DNA of 40,829 nt from an uncultured Collinsella sp. (GCA_905199225.1 CAJKFS010000019.1:1-40829), one strand, 5' to 3'. Counted from the first letter of the stretch, positions 32,755 to 40,584 are shown. The notes: a model not told the origin generated them from the letters alone. Translations and numbers: made by a program.

Positions 32755-33525
32755 ATGAAGATTGGATTTGTCGGTTTTGGCAATATGGCGAGCGCTATGG
32801 CCGATGGCTGGATCGCTGCCGGTGTAGCTGCGAGCGACATGTGCGCCTGCGCGGGTCGCTACGACGCACTGGTTGAGCGCTGCGAGGCGCGCGGCATGGT
32901 CGCCTGCCACGATGCCGCCGAGGTTGTCGCCGCATCCGATATCGTGGTCGCTGCGGTCAAACCGTACATGATCGAGAAGGTATTCGCCCCGCTCAAGGAT
33001 GCTCTTGCCAAAAAGGTCGTTCTGTCGGTTGCCTGGACCTGGGACAGTGCCAAGTGGGAGCAGGTCCTGCCGGGCGTCGCGCATATCTCGACGGTGCCCA
33101 ACACACCGGTTTCGGTGGGCGAGGGCGTCATCGCTTGCGAGAAGGCTTCCACGCTTAGTGATGAGCAGAGCGCCGTGGTGCTTGATCTGCTTGGCAAACT
33201 CGGTGCGGTGGTCGAGCTTGATACGAGCCTGCTGTTTGTGGGCGGCACGGTGGGTGGTTGCGCTCCGGCATTTGTCGCCATGGCAATCGAGGCCCTGGGC
33301 GATGCGGCGGTCAAGCACGGTATCCCGCGTGCCGATGCCTATCGCATTGTGAGCCAGATGGTGCTAGGTACGGCAAAGCTGCAGCTTGCAACTGGCCAGC
33401 ATCCTGCGGCGATGAAGGATGCCGTATGCTCGCCCGGTGGTGCCACCATCAAGGGCGTCGTTGCGCTCGAGGACGCCGGCATGCGCAGCGCCCTGGTCAA
33501 GGCAATCGACGCAACTCTCCAGTAA
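32755..33525 (+). CDS. proC: pyrroline-5-carboxylate reductase
   Basis: NAD(P)H-dependent enzyme of the last step of proline synthesis, 256 residues. The N-terminal dinucleotide fold begins KIGFVGFGNMASAMADGW, and the C-terminal dimerisation region has FVGGTVGGCAPAFVAMAIEALGDAA and the P5C-reductase signature HPAAMKDAVCSPGGATIKGV (20 residues). The start ATG 32755 follows GAAAGGAC. It is monocistronic, followed by a repeat-rich terminator region. Confidence 0.95.
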   Translation: MKIGFVGFGNMASAMADGWIAAGVAASDMCACAGRYDALVERCEARGMVACHDAAEVVAASDIVVAAVKPYMIEKVFAPLKDALAKKVVLSVAWTWDSAKWEQVLPGVAHISTVPNTPVSVGEGVIACEKASTLSDEQSAVVLDLLGKLGAVVELDTSLLFVGGTVGGCAPAFVAMAIEALGDAAVKHGIPRADAYRIVSQMVLGTAKLQLATGQHPAAMKDAVCSPGGATIKGVVALEDAGMRSALVKAIDATLQ

Positions 33526-33593
33526 AACCGACCAAAAAAAGGACGGGTTTATTTTTGGCAGGTATTTTCTGCGGTTTTGTCCTTTTAGCGAAA

Positions 33594-33632
33594 AGCGCCC
33601 CGCAACTGGCTCAATTTCAGTTGCGGGGCGCT
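33594..33632. terminator. strong 15-bp hairpin terminator after proC
   Basis: A perfect 15-bp stem (33594-33608 with 33618-33632). Read on the minus strand it runs into TTTT, so it can serve the convergent 57-residue gene as well as proC. It is nested inside a wider imperfect inverted repeat (about 33541-33560 with 33655-33675). Confidence 0.75.
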
Positions 33633-33634
33633 TG

Positions 33635-33686
33635 CGTTTGCCCAGATAAAACAGACCAAAATAAACCTGTCCCTTTTTGGCAGGTT
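33635..33686 (+). repeat. 52-nt dispersed repeat, copy 2
   Basis: Inverted relative to the copy at 1913-1964, 49 of 52 identical. Its end overlaps the stop codon of the small minus-strand gene. Confidence 0.75.
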
Positions 33687-33858
33687 AGTCCCAGAAGCTG
33701 TCTTCCTCATCCTCGGACTTGGGTCCGCGGTCGACGTACATCTTATGGGTACGCTTCTCCATTACAAAGGCAAGAATCGCAAATAACAGGATGCCGCCGG
33801 CGAAAAGGATGGCAAAACCGGTGCGGGTGCCAAACAAAAAGGAAAAAACTGCGTCCAT
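33685..33858 (-). CDS. 57-residue single-span membrane protein
   Basis: Small protein reading MDAVFSFLFGTRTGFAILFA at its start, with one membrane span (GFAILFAGGILLFAILAFVM), a basic EKRTHKMYVDRG stretch and an acidic end (EDEEDSFWD). The start ATG at 33856-33858 is preceded on this strand by AAGAAGG. The charge pattern predicts the C-terminus in the cytosol only if the basic stretch follows the span, which it does. Similar short proteins are conserved in Coriobacteriia in my recollection (DUF6724-like). Function unknown; it is convergent with proC. Confidence 0.82.
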   Translation of the reverse strand: MDAVFSFLFGTRTGFAILFAGGILLFAILAFVMEKRTHKMYVDRGPKSEDEEDSFWD

Positions 33859-33969
33859 TGGGTGCCTTCTTGCGTAGTTGAGTTGGGTCGTAAACGCTCA
33901 TAAGTATATACTTGCCCATACATGTACAAGGTTGCAACCTAAATGGAATGTATATCGCCGGAGGATCTA

Positions 33970-35253
33970 ATGCTTGATATCAAGTTTGTTCGCGAGAACC
34001 CCGATGCCATCGATGTCGCCATGGCTAACCGCCAGACGTCTTGGGATCGCGAGAAGTTCTTTGAGCTCGACGACGAGCGCCGTGCCGTCATCACCGAGGT
34101 CGAGGAGCTCCAGGCTACGCGCAATGCCGAGTCCAAGAAGATCGGCGCCCTGATGAAGGAGGGCAAGAAGGACGAGGCCGAGGCCGCCAAGGAGGCCGTG
34201 CGCGCCGTCAACGAGAAGATTGACGGTCTGGCCGAGCGCCGCACTGCTCTCGAGCAGGAGCAGTACGACTTCATGGCTCACTTGCCCAACATTCCTTGCG
34301 AGGCCACGCCGTACGGCAAGGACGAGGACGAGAACATTGAGCGCCGTCGTTGGGGCACCCCGCGCGAGTTCGACTTCGACTTTAAGCCGCATTGGGATCT
34401 GGGCACCGATCTGGACATCCTCGACTTCGAGCGCGGCAACAAACTCTCCGGCAGCCGTTTTACCGTTCTCGGTGGCGCTGGCGCCCGCCTGGAGCGCGCC
34501 CTCATCAACTTCTTCCTCGATACGCACACCAGCCGTGGCTTTAAGGAGTGGTGGCCGCCCATCGTCGTCAAGCGTCAGACCATGTTTGGCACGGGTCAGC
34601 TGCCCAAGTTCGAGGACGACGCCTATCACGTCTCGGGCGACAACTTCCTGATCCCCACCGCCGAGGTCGTGCTTACCAACCTGCACGCCGGCGAGGTCCT
34701 CGATGCCGACACTCTGCCGCGTCGCTACACCGCCTTCACCCCCTGCTTCCGCGAGGAGGCCGGTTCCGCCGGTCGCGATACCCGCGGCATCATCCGTCAG
34801 CACGAGTTCGACAAGGTCGAGATGGTCAAGTTCGCTAAGCCGGAGGAGTCCGACGAGGAGCTCGAGAGCATGACCGCCGAGGCCGAGTATCTGCTGCAGC
34901 AGCTGGGCCTTCCGTATCGCGTGATTAGCCTGTGCACCGGCGACTTGGGCTTCTCTGCCCGTCAGACCTACGACGTCGAGGTCTGGCTGCCGAGCTACAA
35001 CGCCTACAAGGAGATCAGCTCCTGCTCCAACTGCGGCGACTTCCAGGCCCGCCGCGCCAACATCAAGTACCGCGACCCCGAGAACTTCAAGGGCTCGCGT
35101 TACCTGCACACCCTTAACGGTTCCGGCCTGCCGGCTGGTCGTACCATGGCTGCCATTCTGGAGAACTACCAGAACGCCGACGGCACCATCACGATCCCCG
35201 AGGTTCTGCGTCCTTACATGGGCGGTCTCGAGAAGATCGAGCCGGTCGCGTAA
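33970..35253 (+). CDS. serS: seryl-tRNA synthetase
   Basis: Class II synthetase charging serine on tRNA(Ser) and tRNA(Sec), 427 residues. The N-terminal arm (about 30-100) is a charged antiparallel coiled coil. Class II motif 2 is visible as FTPCFREEAGSAGRDTRGIIRQHEFDKVEMVKF, and motif 3 near the end as LNGSGLPAGRTMAAILENYQ. The start ATG 33970 follows CCGGAGG; an in-frame ATG at 33943 lacks a site. No T-box leader was recognised. A tRNA-Ser gene lies 5 kb downstream. Confidence 0.97.
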   Translation: MLDIKFVRENPDAIDVAMANRQTSWDREKFFELDDERRAVITEVEELQATRNAESKKIGALMKEGKKDEAEAAKEAVRAVNEKIDGLAERRTALEQEQYDFMAHLPNIPCEATPYGKDEDENIERRRWGTPREFDFDFKPHWDLGTDLDILDFERGNKLSGSRFTVLGGAGARLERALINFFLDTHTSRGFKEWWPPIVVKRQTMFGTGQLPKFEDDAYHVSGDNFLIPTAEVVLTNLHAGEVLDADTLPRRYTAFTPCFREEAGSAGRDTRGIIRQHEFDKVEMVKFAKPEESDEELESMTAEAEYLLQQLGLPYRVISLCTGDLGFSARQTYDVEVWLPSYNAYKEISSCSNCGDFQARRANIKYRDPENFKGSRYLHTLNGSGLPAGRTMAAILENYQNADGTITIPEVLRPYMGGLEKIEPVA

Positions 35254-35276
35254 CTTGGCTGCATAGGGGATATGTA

Positions 35277-35305
35277 AGGGCGCTCCTTCGGGGGCGCCCT
35301 ATTTC
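35277..35305 (+). terminator. serS terminator
   Basis: A 10-bp GC stem with one wobble (35277-35286 and 35291-35300), TTCG loop, then ATTT. Modest T run. Confidence 0.6.
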
Positions 35306-35426
35306 GTGCGCAGGTCCATACCATGCAGTGCGGACAGCTCGATAGAAAACACACGATCAAACGTTCTGTATACATGCATTTACCTGCTATGCTTTTGCTA
35401 ACTAAGAGCAAGAGAAAGGGGATGTG

Positions 35427-35804
35427 ATGGAGCTGTTCGACGAGCGGGTTGTGTTGTTCCAGAGTGATGAGGGCGGGGAGCACCTGCTGGTAACGTGCGA
35501 GCCGTCGGGTATGGGTGGCTTGGTGGTTCGGCAGACGAGTGAGGGACCATTGACGCAATGGTGCTATGAGGAGTCGCCGCATGTGGTCGAGACGTTTGTG
35601 GCGCATGAGGCGCTTGTTGTCCTTGAGCACTTCTATGGCGTTGGATCTTCTAATCAGGTGGCCCGAATGCTGAGCATTTCGTTTGCCGACTACGACTGTG
35701 CCCAACGGGTGCGGTCGCTTCTGGGGGAGCTTGGCGTCGGGTTCGATGTGATCGAAAAGCCAATCGATCGTACGAAAAGCGCTGATGCTCGTGGTGCAGC
35801 GTGA
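35427..35804 (+). CDS. hypothetical protein, 125 residues
   Basis: Not recognised. It is a soluble, acidic alpha/beta-looking protein (VVLFQSDEGGEHLLVTCEPS, later VARMLSISFADYDCAQRVRS) without signal peptide. The start ATG 35427 follows GAAAGGGG; a GTG one codon earlier is possible. Codon use is less biased than in serS but coherent. It lies between serS and tRNA-Arg and may be monocistronic. Confidence 0.7.
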   Translation: MELFDERVVLFQSDEGGEHLLVTCEPSGMGGLVVRQTSEGPLTQWCYEESPHVVETFVAHEALVVLEHFYGVGSSNQVARMLSISFADYDCAQRVRSLLGELGVGFDVIEKPIDRTKSADARGAA

Positions 35805-35842
35805 CAAATTGCGGCCCGCGCGAAAAAAGTTTGAGATTTTGC

Positions 35843-35871
35843 TTGACTCTAATGAACTAAAGTGGTTTTAT
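35843..35871 (+). promoter_or_regulatory. tRNA-Arg promoter
   Basis: TTGACT (35843-35848), 17-bp spacer, TTTTAT (35866-35871); transcription would begin a few bases before the tRNA at 35884. Confidence 0.6.
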
Positions 35872-35883
35872 ATGTCTTGCGCT

Positions 35884-35960
35884 GCGGCGTTACCTCAGCT
35901 GGATAGAGGGTCTGACTACGAATCAGAACGTCATAGGTTCGAATCCTATACGCCGCACCA
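35884..35960 (+). tRNA. tRNA-Arg(ACG)
   Basis: A 77-nt cloverleaf: acceptor GCGGCGT with ACGCCGC, anticodon loop CTACGAA (anticodon ACG), T-arm ATAGG-TTCGAAT-CCTAT, and encoded CCA at 35958-35960. A terminator follows at once, and the last 20 nt are duplicated 190 bp downstream. Confidence 0.97.
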
Positions 35961-35967
35961 ATTGACT

Positions 35968-35997
35968 TTAAAGCTCCCGGCGACGGGGGCTTTTCTT
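35968..35997 (+). terminator. tRNA-Arg terminator, first copy
   Basis: Stem AAGCTCCCG/CGGGGGCTT with one wobble, then TTTTCTT. A near-identical copy lies exactly 190 bp downstream. Confidence 0.8.
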
Positions 35998-36006
35998 ATA
36001 TGGGAG

Positions 36007-36150
36007 CATTGCGGAGATTCGAACCTCGGTCGAGGCGCGGGCGTCAAGAAAACGCGGAGCGTTTTTAGCCCGCGGGCGAGCGCGCCGGCAGGCGGGCGAA
36101 GCCGGTGCGGATCCGCGCAGCGGATGCGCGGAATCCTATACGCCGCACCA
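36007..36150. repeat. tRNA-end-anchored structured element B (after tRNA-Arg)
   Basis: An antisense T-arm-like segment (GATTCGAACCTC at 36016-36027) is followed by a core with a two-level hairpin. The outer stem is CGCGGGC/GCCCGCG (36036-36042, 36068-36074), the inner AAAACGC/GCGTTTT (36049-36055, 36059-36065). A further hairpin ATCCGC-GCA-GCGGAT lies at 36111-36125. The element closes with an exact 20-nt copy of the tRNA-Arg 3' end (36131-36150). Confidence 0.85.
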
Positions 36151-36221
36151 TTTGAGATTAAAGCTCCCGGCAACGGGGGCTTTTCTTTTAGGTAGACGTC
36201 GCATGGATTCGAACCTCGGTC
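36131..36221 (+). repeat. direct repeat of the tRNA-Arg 3' end, terminator and antisense T-arm
   Basis: This stretch repeats 35941-36031 at a constant offset of 190 bp without gaps. The tRNA 3' end (20 of 20), the terminator hairpin and ATTCGAACCTCGGTC are conserved; the bases between them differ. Confidence 0.85.
36158..36187 (+). terminator. duplicated terminator of element B
   Basis: Copy of the tRNA-Arg terminator with an intact stem, a changed loop base and a T-rich tail. Confidence 0.75.
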
Positions 36222-36323
36222 AACGGGGACTATTTCTCATCGACTCGTGTAAGATTTCGAGTATGCGCCTCGGTGAGCCCGTGGCGCGCTCTTTCTTTAG
36301 ACGACCGATCAGGGTGATATTTC

Positions 36324-38765
36324 GTGGCAGAGCGTCCGACATACAAGCTCAGGTTTCTCGATCCCAAAAAGCGCTTTCCGGCCATGCCCGAGCAGCCTGC
36401 GGGACGCTCGTATGGTGTGGTTTGGAAGCTCTTTGACGAGGACCCGCATGAATCATGCTATGTCGTCGAATTCGTCGGCAAAAGCCATGTGTCGCTTTTG
36501 GGCTACGTGAGCGTTTCGGGTGAGGTCTATAAGGTGGACCGTCCCGTTAACGAGATGTCGCTGCCCGACGATCCCGACATGCAACTGATTCTTGACGAGT
36601 CCGATTCCAACATCGGTGAGATTGCGGTCAGGGGTACCGATGGGACGATGCGCTCCCGGGCGCGAGTCATCGGCTCTCCCGAAGGCACCATGCGCGAACA
36701 ATCCGATCGTGAGACGTGGAATTCGACGCGCAGCCTTCGCTACGGCGAGTTCATGGCCTCGATGTTCTTGCGTTACGTGGTATTTGCCGATTCTGAAAAC
36801 GCTGTCTTAGGCACGGCAGACGGTGACGGCCTCGACGAGGGCATGAAAAATGCCGTCGACAAGATCAAACTTGTAAAACTCCCCGAGCCGGTTGAGGTAC
36901 TGCTGGGTTTTGATTCCACGCCGCTGCCCGATGCAATCGAAACGTTGCTCTACCGCATTGACCATGCAGATAATCCAAGTGGCATCGAGCGCTATGCCGC
37001 CGCTTTGATGGGCGAAGTTAATCTGCCACGCCTGCGCACCATCGCGGCCAAAACCGAAATGAGCCTGGCGCGCATCGATCGCTCGAGGCTCTTCTATCTC
37101 AATTTTGACCATAGCCTGCTGGACCAGGACGAGATCGATACCCTGCTTGCCGTCGAGTGCCGCCTGAACCGCCTATCGGGCATCCTTGAGCGTATTGGGG
37201 CAGGGTTGGGCCCCGTTGCCTCGTCGCCAAGCTTTGAGGGCTGCTCGCTCTTTGACCTATGGCATATCAGCAAGACGACAAACGACGTTCCTCGCTTGCT
37301 CGAAACGCTGTCGAATGACAACCCGTGGGCCAAGCCGGGGACGGTTGCGTGCCAGCCGGGTGGCGAGTGGGACGTTCGCACTCGCTTTGCACGTCTCGTA
37401 GAAGCGCTCAACGTGGTCACGCGGCTCGACTATACCTATCGAGCGAACGTTGCCGAGGGCATCATGCTGGTGCGATTTGGCCGCACGGTTGTCGATGCTA
37501 TGCCGCAGCGCGAATACGATGCTCAAGATGACGCCTGGCGCGAGGTGGATGAGCCTAAGCGCGCAGCATGGGCCACTGAGCACGATGCGCGTATTACGCT
37601 TACACTCGCGGCGGCTTGCTTTGCTTCGGGTGCTCGCATCACGCGCTGCTACGTGCAGATTGCGGCTCCCGATGGCGAGCAGGGCGAGCGCGTTGTTGAA
37701 ACGTATTCCTTTGGCCGTGCGGCTTATCTGGCCGATTGCGTTTCTGTCGCCAAGGATCTTGAGAGCATGGATATGGACGACATGCCCTGCAAGCATTTGC
37801 TCGAGGCATATGAGGCGGATGCGCCGGACATGATTGAGCCTGCAGAGGTTCACGCCCGACCACGCGATGACCATCGTCCATTGCCGCCTGCGCTTCGCGA
37901 TTTACTGCTCGCTGATACGGCTGAAGAGCTTGAGGTCATGGAGGAGGACAACGATCCGTATGTCGCCCGTGTCGTCGAGCTGCGCGAGCAATCCAAAGTT
38001 GACCGAGCCGGTGCTTTCGAGGGCTTTTCTCGCCTTGTCGAGGAGTTGGAAGCCAAGTGTACTGTTGCTGAGCTTTTGGCGACGGGCCCGGTGCAGACCC
38101 AGTTCTGCGACAACCAGCTGGTGCGCATGGTGCTGCCGGTGATGGAGGAGGACCGTTCCGTGCGAATCCTTCGCGCTCCCGATGCGCTGTATTTTGCCCA
38201 GCACGAGATCTGCAGCTTTTACGCCGAACAAGAGGACTTTGAGCGCGCGCTGCCCGAGGTGCGTCGTCTCTACGATTTGGCGCGCTCGTCCATGCAGTCT
38301 CACTTTGCCCTGATCAACGTGCTAGCACGCCTGGAGCGCTATGACGAGATTATCGAGGTAGCGCGCCACGGCCTGCGCATTGCCAGCGACCGGCCTTCGA
38401 TCGGTTACCTGTTCTATCGCCTGGCATTCGCCTACTGGAACTGCGACCAGCTCGAGCTGGCGCTGGCATGTTATCGCCTGGTACCGCGCGGCGAGGAGTC
38501 GGGCGGCAGTGCGCAGGAGGAAATGCAGGGCCTTATGAACGAGATGGGCGTCATCAAACCGCCCACGTTTGAGGAGGCTGTCGAGACCATCCGCAAGGCA
38601 GGTCTTGAGCTGCCGCCGGTGCCCGCCGTGACCAATCAGCTCGCGGATGCCGCCGTGCAACTCGTCGATAACGGTTTCTTTTTCTTGGCGCGCGGCTGCA
38701 TCTATCAAATGTGGCGCACCATGGGCAACGATGTGCTCGGCTCCCTCAACCGCTCGCTGGGGTAG
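36324..38765 (+). CDS. large TPR-like protein of unknown function
   Basis: Cytoplasmic protein of 813 residues without signal peptide or membrane span. No enzyme motif was recognised. The C-terminal third contains helical repeats of tetratricopeptide style (FYAEQEDFERALPEVRRLYDL; ALINVLARLERYDEIIEVAR; FYRLAFAYWNCDQLELALACY), suggesting a protein-interaction scaffold. The N-terminal 100 residues are beta-rich and may form a separate domain. The start GTG 36324 follows AGGGTGAT; no better start is near. It appears monocistronic. It reads as a lineage-specific conserved protein, but I cannot assign a role. Confidence 0.75.
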   Translation: MAERPTYKLRFLDPKKRFPAMPEQPAGRSYGVVWKLFDEDPHESCYVVEFVGKSHVSLLGYVSVSGEVYKVDRPVNEMSLPDDPDMQLILDESDSNIGEIAVRGTDGTMRSRARVIGSPEGTMREQSDRETWNSTRSLRYGEFMASMFLRYVVFADSENAVLGTADGDGLDEGMKNAVDKIKLVKLPEPVEVLLGFDSTPLPDAIETLLYRIDHADNPSGIERYAAALMGEVNLPRLRTIAAKTEMSLARIDRSRLFYLNFDHSLLDQDEIDTLLAVECRLNRLSGILERIGAGLGPVASSPSFEGCSLFDLWHISKTTNDVPRLLETLSNDNPWAKPGTVACQPGGEWDVRTRFARLVEALNVVTRLDYTYRANVAEGIMLVRFGRTVVDAMPQREYDAQDDAWREVDEPKRAAWATEHDARITLTLAAACFASGARITRCYVQIAAPDGEQGERVVETYSFGRAAYLADCVSVAKDLESMDMDDMPCKHLLEAYEADAPDMIEPAEVHARPRDDHRPLPPALRDLLLADTAEELEVMEEDNDPYVARVVELREQSKVDRAGAFEGFSRLVEELEAKCTVAELLATGPVQTQFCDNQLVRMVLPVMEEDRSVRILRAPDALYFAQHEICSFYAEQEDFERALPEVRRLYDLARSSMQSHFALINVLARLERYDEIIEVARHGLRIASDRPSIGYLFYRLAFAYWNCDQLELALACYRLVPRGEESGGSAQEEMQGLMNEMGVIKPPTFEEAVETIRKAGLELPPVPAVTNQLADAAVQLVDNGFFFLARGCIYQMWRTMGNDVLGSLNRSLG

Positions 38766-38854
38766 GGGCGATATAGAGGGGCCGCACCGCGCTATTTGTA
38801 TCGGCGCGGGCGGGAGGACCCGACAGAATCGGTAAGGCATAAAGCCGCCGAGCC

Positions 38855-38910
38855 TGCTAAAACTGTTAAACTCTGCTAAAGTTGCTAAACTTTGTTAAAG
38901 TTGTTAAAAC
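38855..38910 (+). repeat. six tandem 9-10-bp repeats before the Cdc6-like ATPase
   Basis: The unit TG(C/T)TAAA(A/C/G)(C/T) starts at 38855, 38864, 38874, 38883, 38893 and 38902, so the spacing alternates 9, 10, 9, 10, 9. The array ends 6 bp before the ribosome site of the ATPase gene. It could be an iteron-like binding array for the ATPase or a set of overlapping -10-like elements. Confidence 0.85.
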
Positions 38911-38926
38911 TGGCAGAGGAGGTCGA

Positions 38927-40009
38927 ATGTCAAAAGCTATTAATCCCTTTAAGCCAACAGCGGGCATGAATCCACCTGAGCTTATCGGACGCGACGCTGT
39001 TTTGGATGACTTTGCCGAAGCTCTTGAGAATGGCCCTGGTGCCCCCGATCGACTCATGCGCATCTCGGGTGTCCGAGGCACGGGTAAAACGGTGCTCCTC
39101 AACGCATTGGGCGATCTTGCGCGCAAAAAAGGATTCGAGGTTGTCGACGTCGCCTCAAATGCCGGTTTTTGCGACAGAATTCTCGAGGCTCTGCAGCGAA
39201 ATGTTCGTCTTGCATCAATGTCGATTTCCCCATCGATTTTAGGAGTCAGCCTTGGCTCCGTAGAGCTGTCGAAGTCAGCCTCTCATCTGGGGGAGGCGAT
39301 GTACGATGCCGCGAAGCGAGGTGGTTTGCTCATCACACTCGATGAGATTCAGGACGCCTCAACTGAGGAAATGCGCGAGCTGGGTAATGAAATGCAGCTC
39401 TTGATTCGCCAAGGGGCGAATGTCGCCTTTGCATTCGCTGGTTTGCCAACCTCGGTGGATGGCGTGGTGGTGGATGATACGTTGACGTTCCTTCAGAGGG
39501 CGAAGCATATCGAGCTCACGCGGCTTTCAGATTTTGAAGTCGGCGGATCGTTTGAGGATACGATGAGGCGTGCGGGCAAGGAACTCGACGAAGGCGTTGC
39601 TGAGCTTTTAACAAAGGCTTCGGCAGGCTATCCCTTTATGGTCCAGTTGGTCGGATATTACGCTTGGCAGGTTGCTGCGCGCAGCGGGTCGGAGAGCGTG
39701 AGTGAAGAGGCGGCTCGCAAGGGTGTCCAGGCGGCTCTTGATAGTTTCAATGCCATGGTGATTGCCCCCGCGCTGCGCAGGGTGTCGGAGCGGCAGTTTC
39801 AATATCTCGCGGCGATGGCGCAATGCGAAGGCGGCGAGATTACGAACGGTGATATTGCCAAAAAGATGGGATTGCCGGCGAATAAAGTCGGGTCGTATCG
39901 CAAACGTCTGATCGATACGGGACTGATTGAGCCTGCCGGCTACGGCTGTGTTTCGTTTGCAATTCCGTACATGCGCGATTATCTGTTGGAGACCATTCGA
40001 GCGGACTAA
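38927..40009 (+). CDS. Cdc6/Orc1-like AAA ATPase with C-terminal winged helix
   Basis: Protein of 360 residues. Walker A is GVRGTGKT (48-55), Walker B LLITLDEIQ with D139-E140, and a sensor-like FAFAGLP follows. The C-terminal part (GGEITNGDIAKKMGLPANKVGSYRKRLIDTGLIE) is a winged helix-turn-helix suited to DNA binding. This architecture is shared with Orc1/Cdc6-like and archaeal-type ATPases that occur singly in bacteria, whose functions are mostly unknown. The start ATG 38927 follows GAGGAGG; the six short tandem repeats just upstream are natural candidates for its own binding sites. No replication genes or integrase are in view. Confidence 0.82.
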   Translation: MSKAINPFKPTAGMNPPELIGRDAVLDDFAEALENGPGAPDRLMRISGVRGTGKTVLLNALGDLARKKGFEVVDVASNAGFCDRILEALQRNVRLASMSISPSILGVSLGSVELSKSASHLGEAMYDAAKRGGLLITLDEIQDASTEEMRELGNEMQLLIRQGANVAFAFAGLPTSVDGVVVDDTLTFLQRAKHIELTRLSDFEVGGSFEDTMRRAGKELDEGVAELLTKASAGYPFMVQLVGYYAWQVAARSGSESVSEEAARKGVQAALDSFNAMVIAPALRRVSERQFQYLAAMAQCEGGEITNGDIAKKMGLPANKVGSYRKRLIDTGLIEPAGYGCVSFAIPYMRDYLLETIRAD

Positions 40010-40055
40010 TAAAGACTGGAGGCATCGACGCCGCCGCTGTGGTTGCCCCCGCATC

Positions 40056-40200
40056 TTTGTCTCAATCTGTAACATCTAGAGGGGATTACGGCATGCAGGT
40101 GTTTCAGATTGAGACATTTGCGGATGGCGCTGACTGTTTGTCTAAATCTGTAACATCTGGACGAAGATTCGGCCTGTAACTGTTACAAATTGAGATGATT
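40056..40200. repeat. two successive hairpins built from four alternating copies of one motif
   Basis: The motif TTTGTCTCAATCTGTAACAT appears as direct copies at 40056 and 40137 and as inverted copies ending at 40119 and 40200. Each direct-inverted pair forms a hairpin; the first has a perfect 12-bp stem (40058-40069 with 40105-40116). The unit length is about 80 bp. It fills the space between the ATPase gene and tRNA-Ser and contains no gene. Confidence 0.8.
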
Positions 40201-40246
40201 GGCTGAGACGTCTACTGGCAAATCGGAATCGCTCCAAAATTCCCCC

Positions 40247-40275
40247 TTGCCCATCCTTGGCTGTTTGGTTAATAT
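40247..40275 (+). promoter_or_regulatory. candidate tRNA-Ser promoter
   Basis: TTGCCC (40247-40252), 17-bp spacer, TAATAT (40270-40275), placed correctly for initiation just before the tRNA at 40290. Confidence 0.45.
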
Positions 40276-40289
40276 AGAACGGCTGTTAC

Positions 40290-40380
40290 GGAGAGCTGAC
40301 CGAGAGGCCGAAGGTGCTCGCCTGCTAAGCGAGTATGCCCCAAAAGGGCATCTGGGGTTCGAATCCCCAGCTCTCCGCCA
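40290..40380 (+). tRNA. tRNA-Ser(GCT)
   Basis: A 91-nt tRNA with the long variable arm of serine tRNAs. Acceptor GGAGAGC pairs with GCTCTCC, the anticodon loop CTGCTAA holds GCT, the T-arm is TGGGG-TTCGAAT-CCCCA, and CCA is encoded at 40378-40380. Confidence 0.97.
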
Positions 40381-40394
40381 GTAAGACTTTAAAG

Positions 40395-40420
40395 AAGGGT
40401 TCCGAAAGGGGCCCTTTTTT
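40395..40420 (+). terminator. tRNA-Ser terminator, first copy
   Basis: Stem AAGGGTTCC/GGGGCCCTT with two wobbles, GAAA loop, then TTTT. A diverged copy follows at 40585. Confidence 0.8.
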
Positions 40421-40433
40421 AGTTGAACCACGT

Positions 40434-40570
40434 TAGCTGGGGATTCGAACCCGAGAGGGCACGGGCGTTAAGCAAACGCGAAAGCGTTTGTAGCCCGTGG
40501 GAGAAAAGCTGCCAGGCTTTGAAGCCGGAGGGCATGCGCAGCGTGCCCGGACATCCCCAGCTCTCCGCCA
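40434..40570. repeat. tRNA-end-anchored structured element C (after tRNA-Ser)
   Basis: It starts with an antisense copy of the tRNA-Ser T-arm and acceptor base (AGCTGGGGATTCGAACCC at 40435-40452). The core has outer stem CACGGGC/GCCCGTG (40460-40466, 40493-40499), inner stem CAAACGC/GCGTTTG (40473-40479, 40484-40490) and a third hairpin GGGCATGC-GCA-GCGTGCCC near 40530-40548. It ends in an exact 18-nt copy of the tRNA-Ser 3' end (40553-40570), 190 bp after the original. Confidence 0.85.
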
Positions 40571-40584
40571 GTACGAATTTGAAG

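Noticed and set aside
33890..33969. Possible T-box leader before serS
   Set aside because: The space is too short and no specifier stem, T-box sequence or terminator/antiterminator pair is seen.
40452..40500. GCGTTAAGC in the tRNA-anchored cores resembles an integron attC box
   Set aside because: The matching partner box is missing, copy B has a changed sequence, and there is no integrase or cassette array.
40435..40500. On the minus strand element C looks like half a serine tRNA, with a GCT-like anticodon loop and a T-arm
   Set aside because: There is no matching acceptor or D-arm, and position 37 is not a purine. A degenerate antisense tRNA copy or coincidence is more likely than a functional tRNA.
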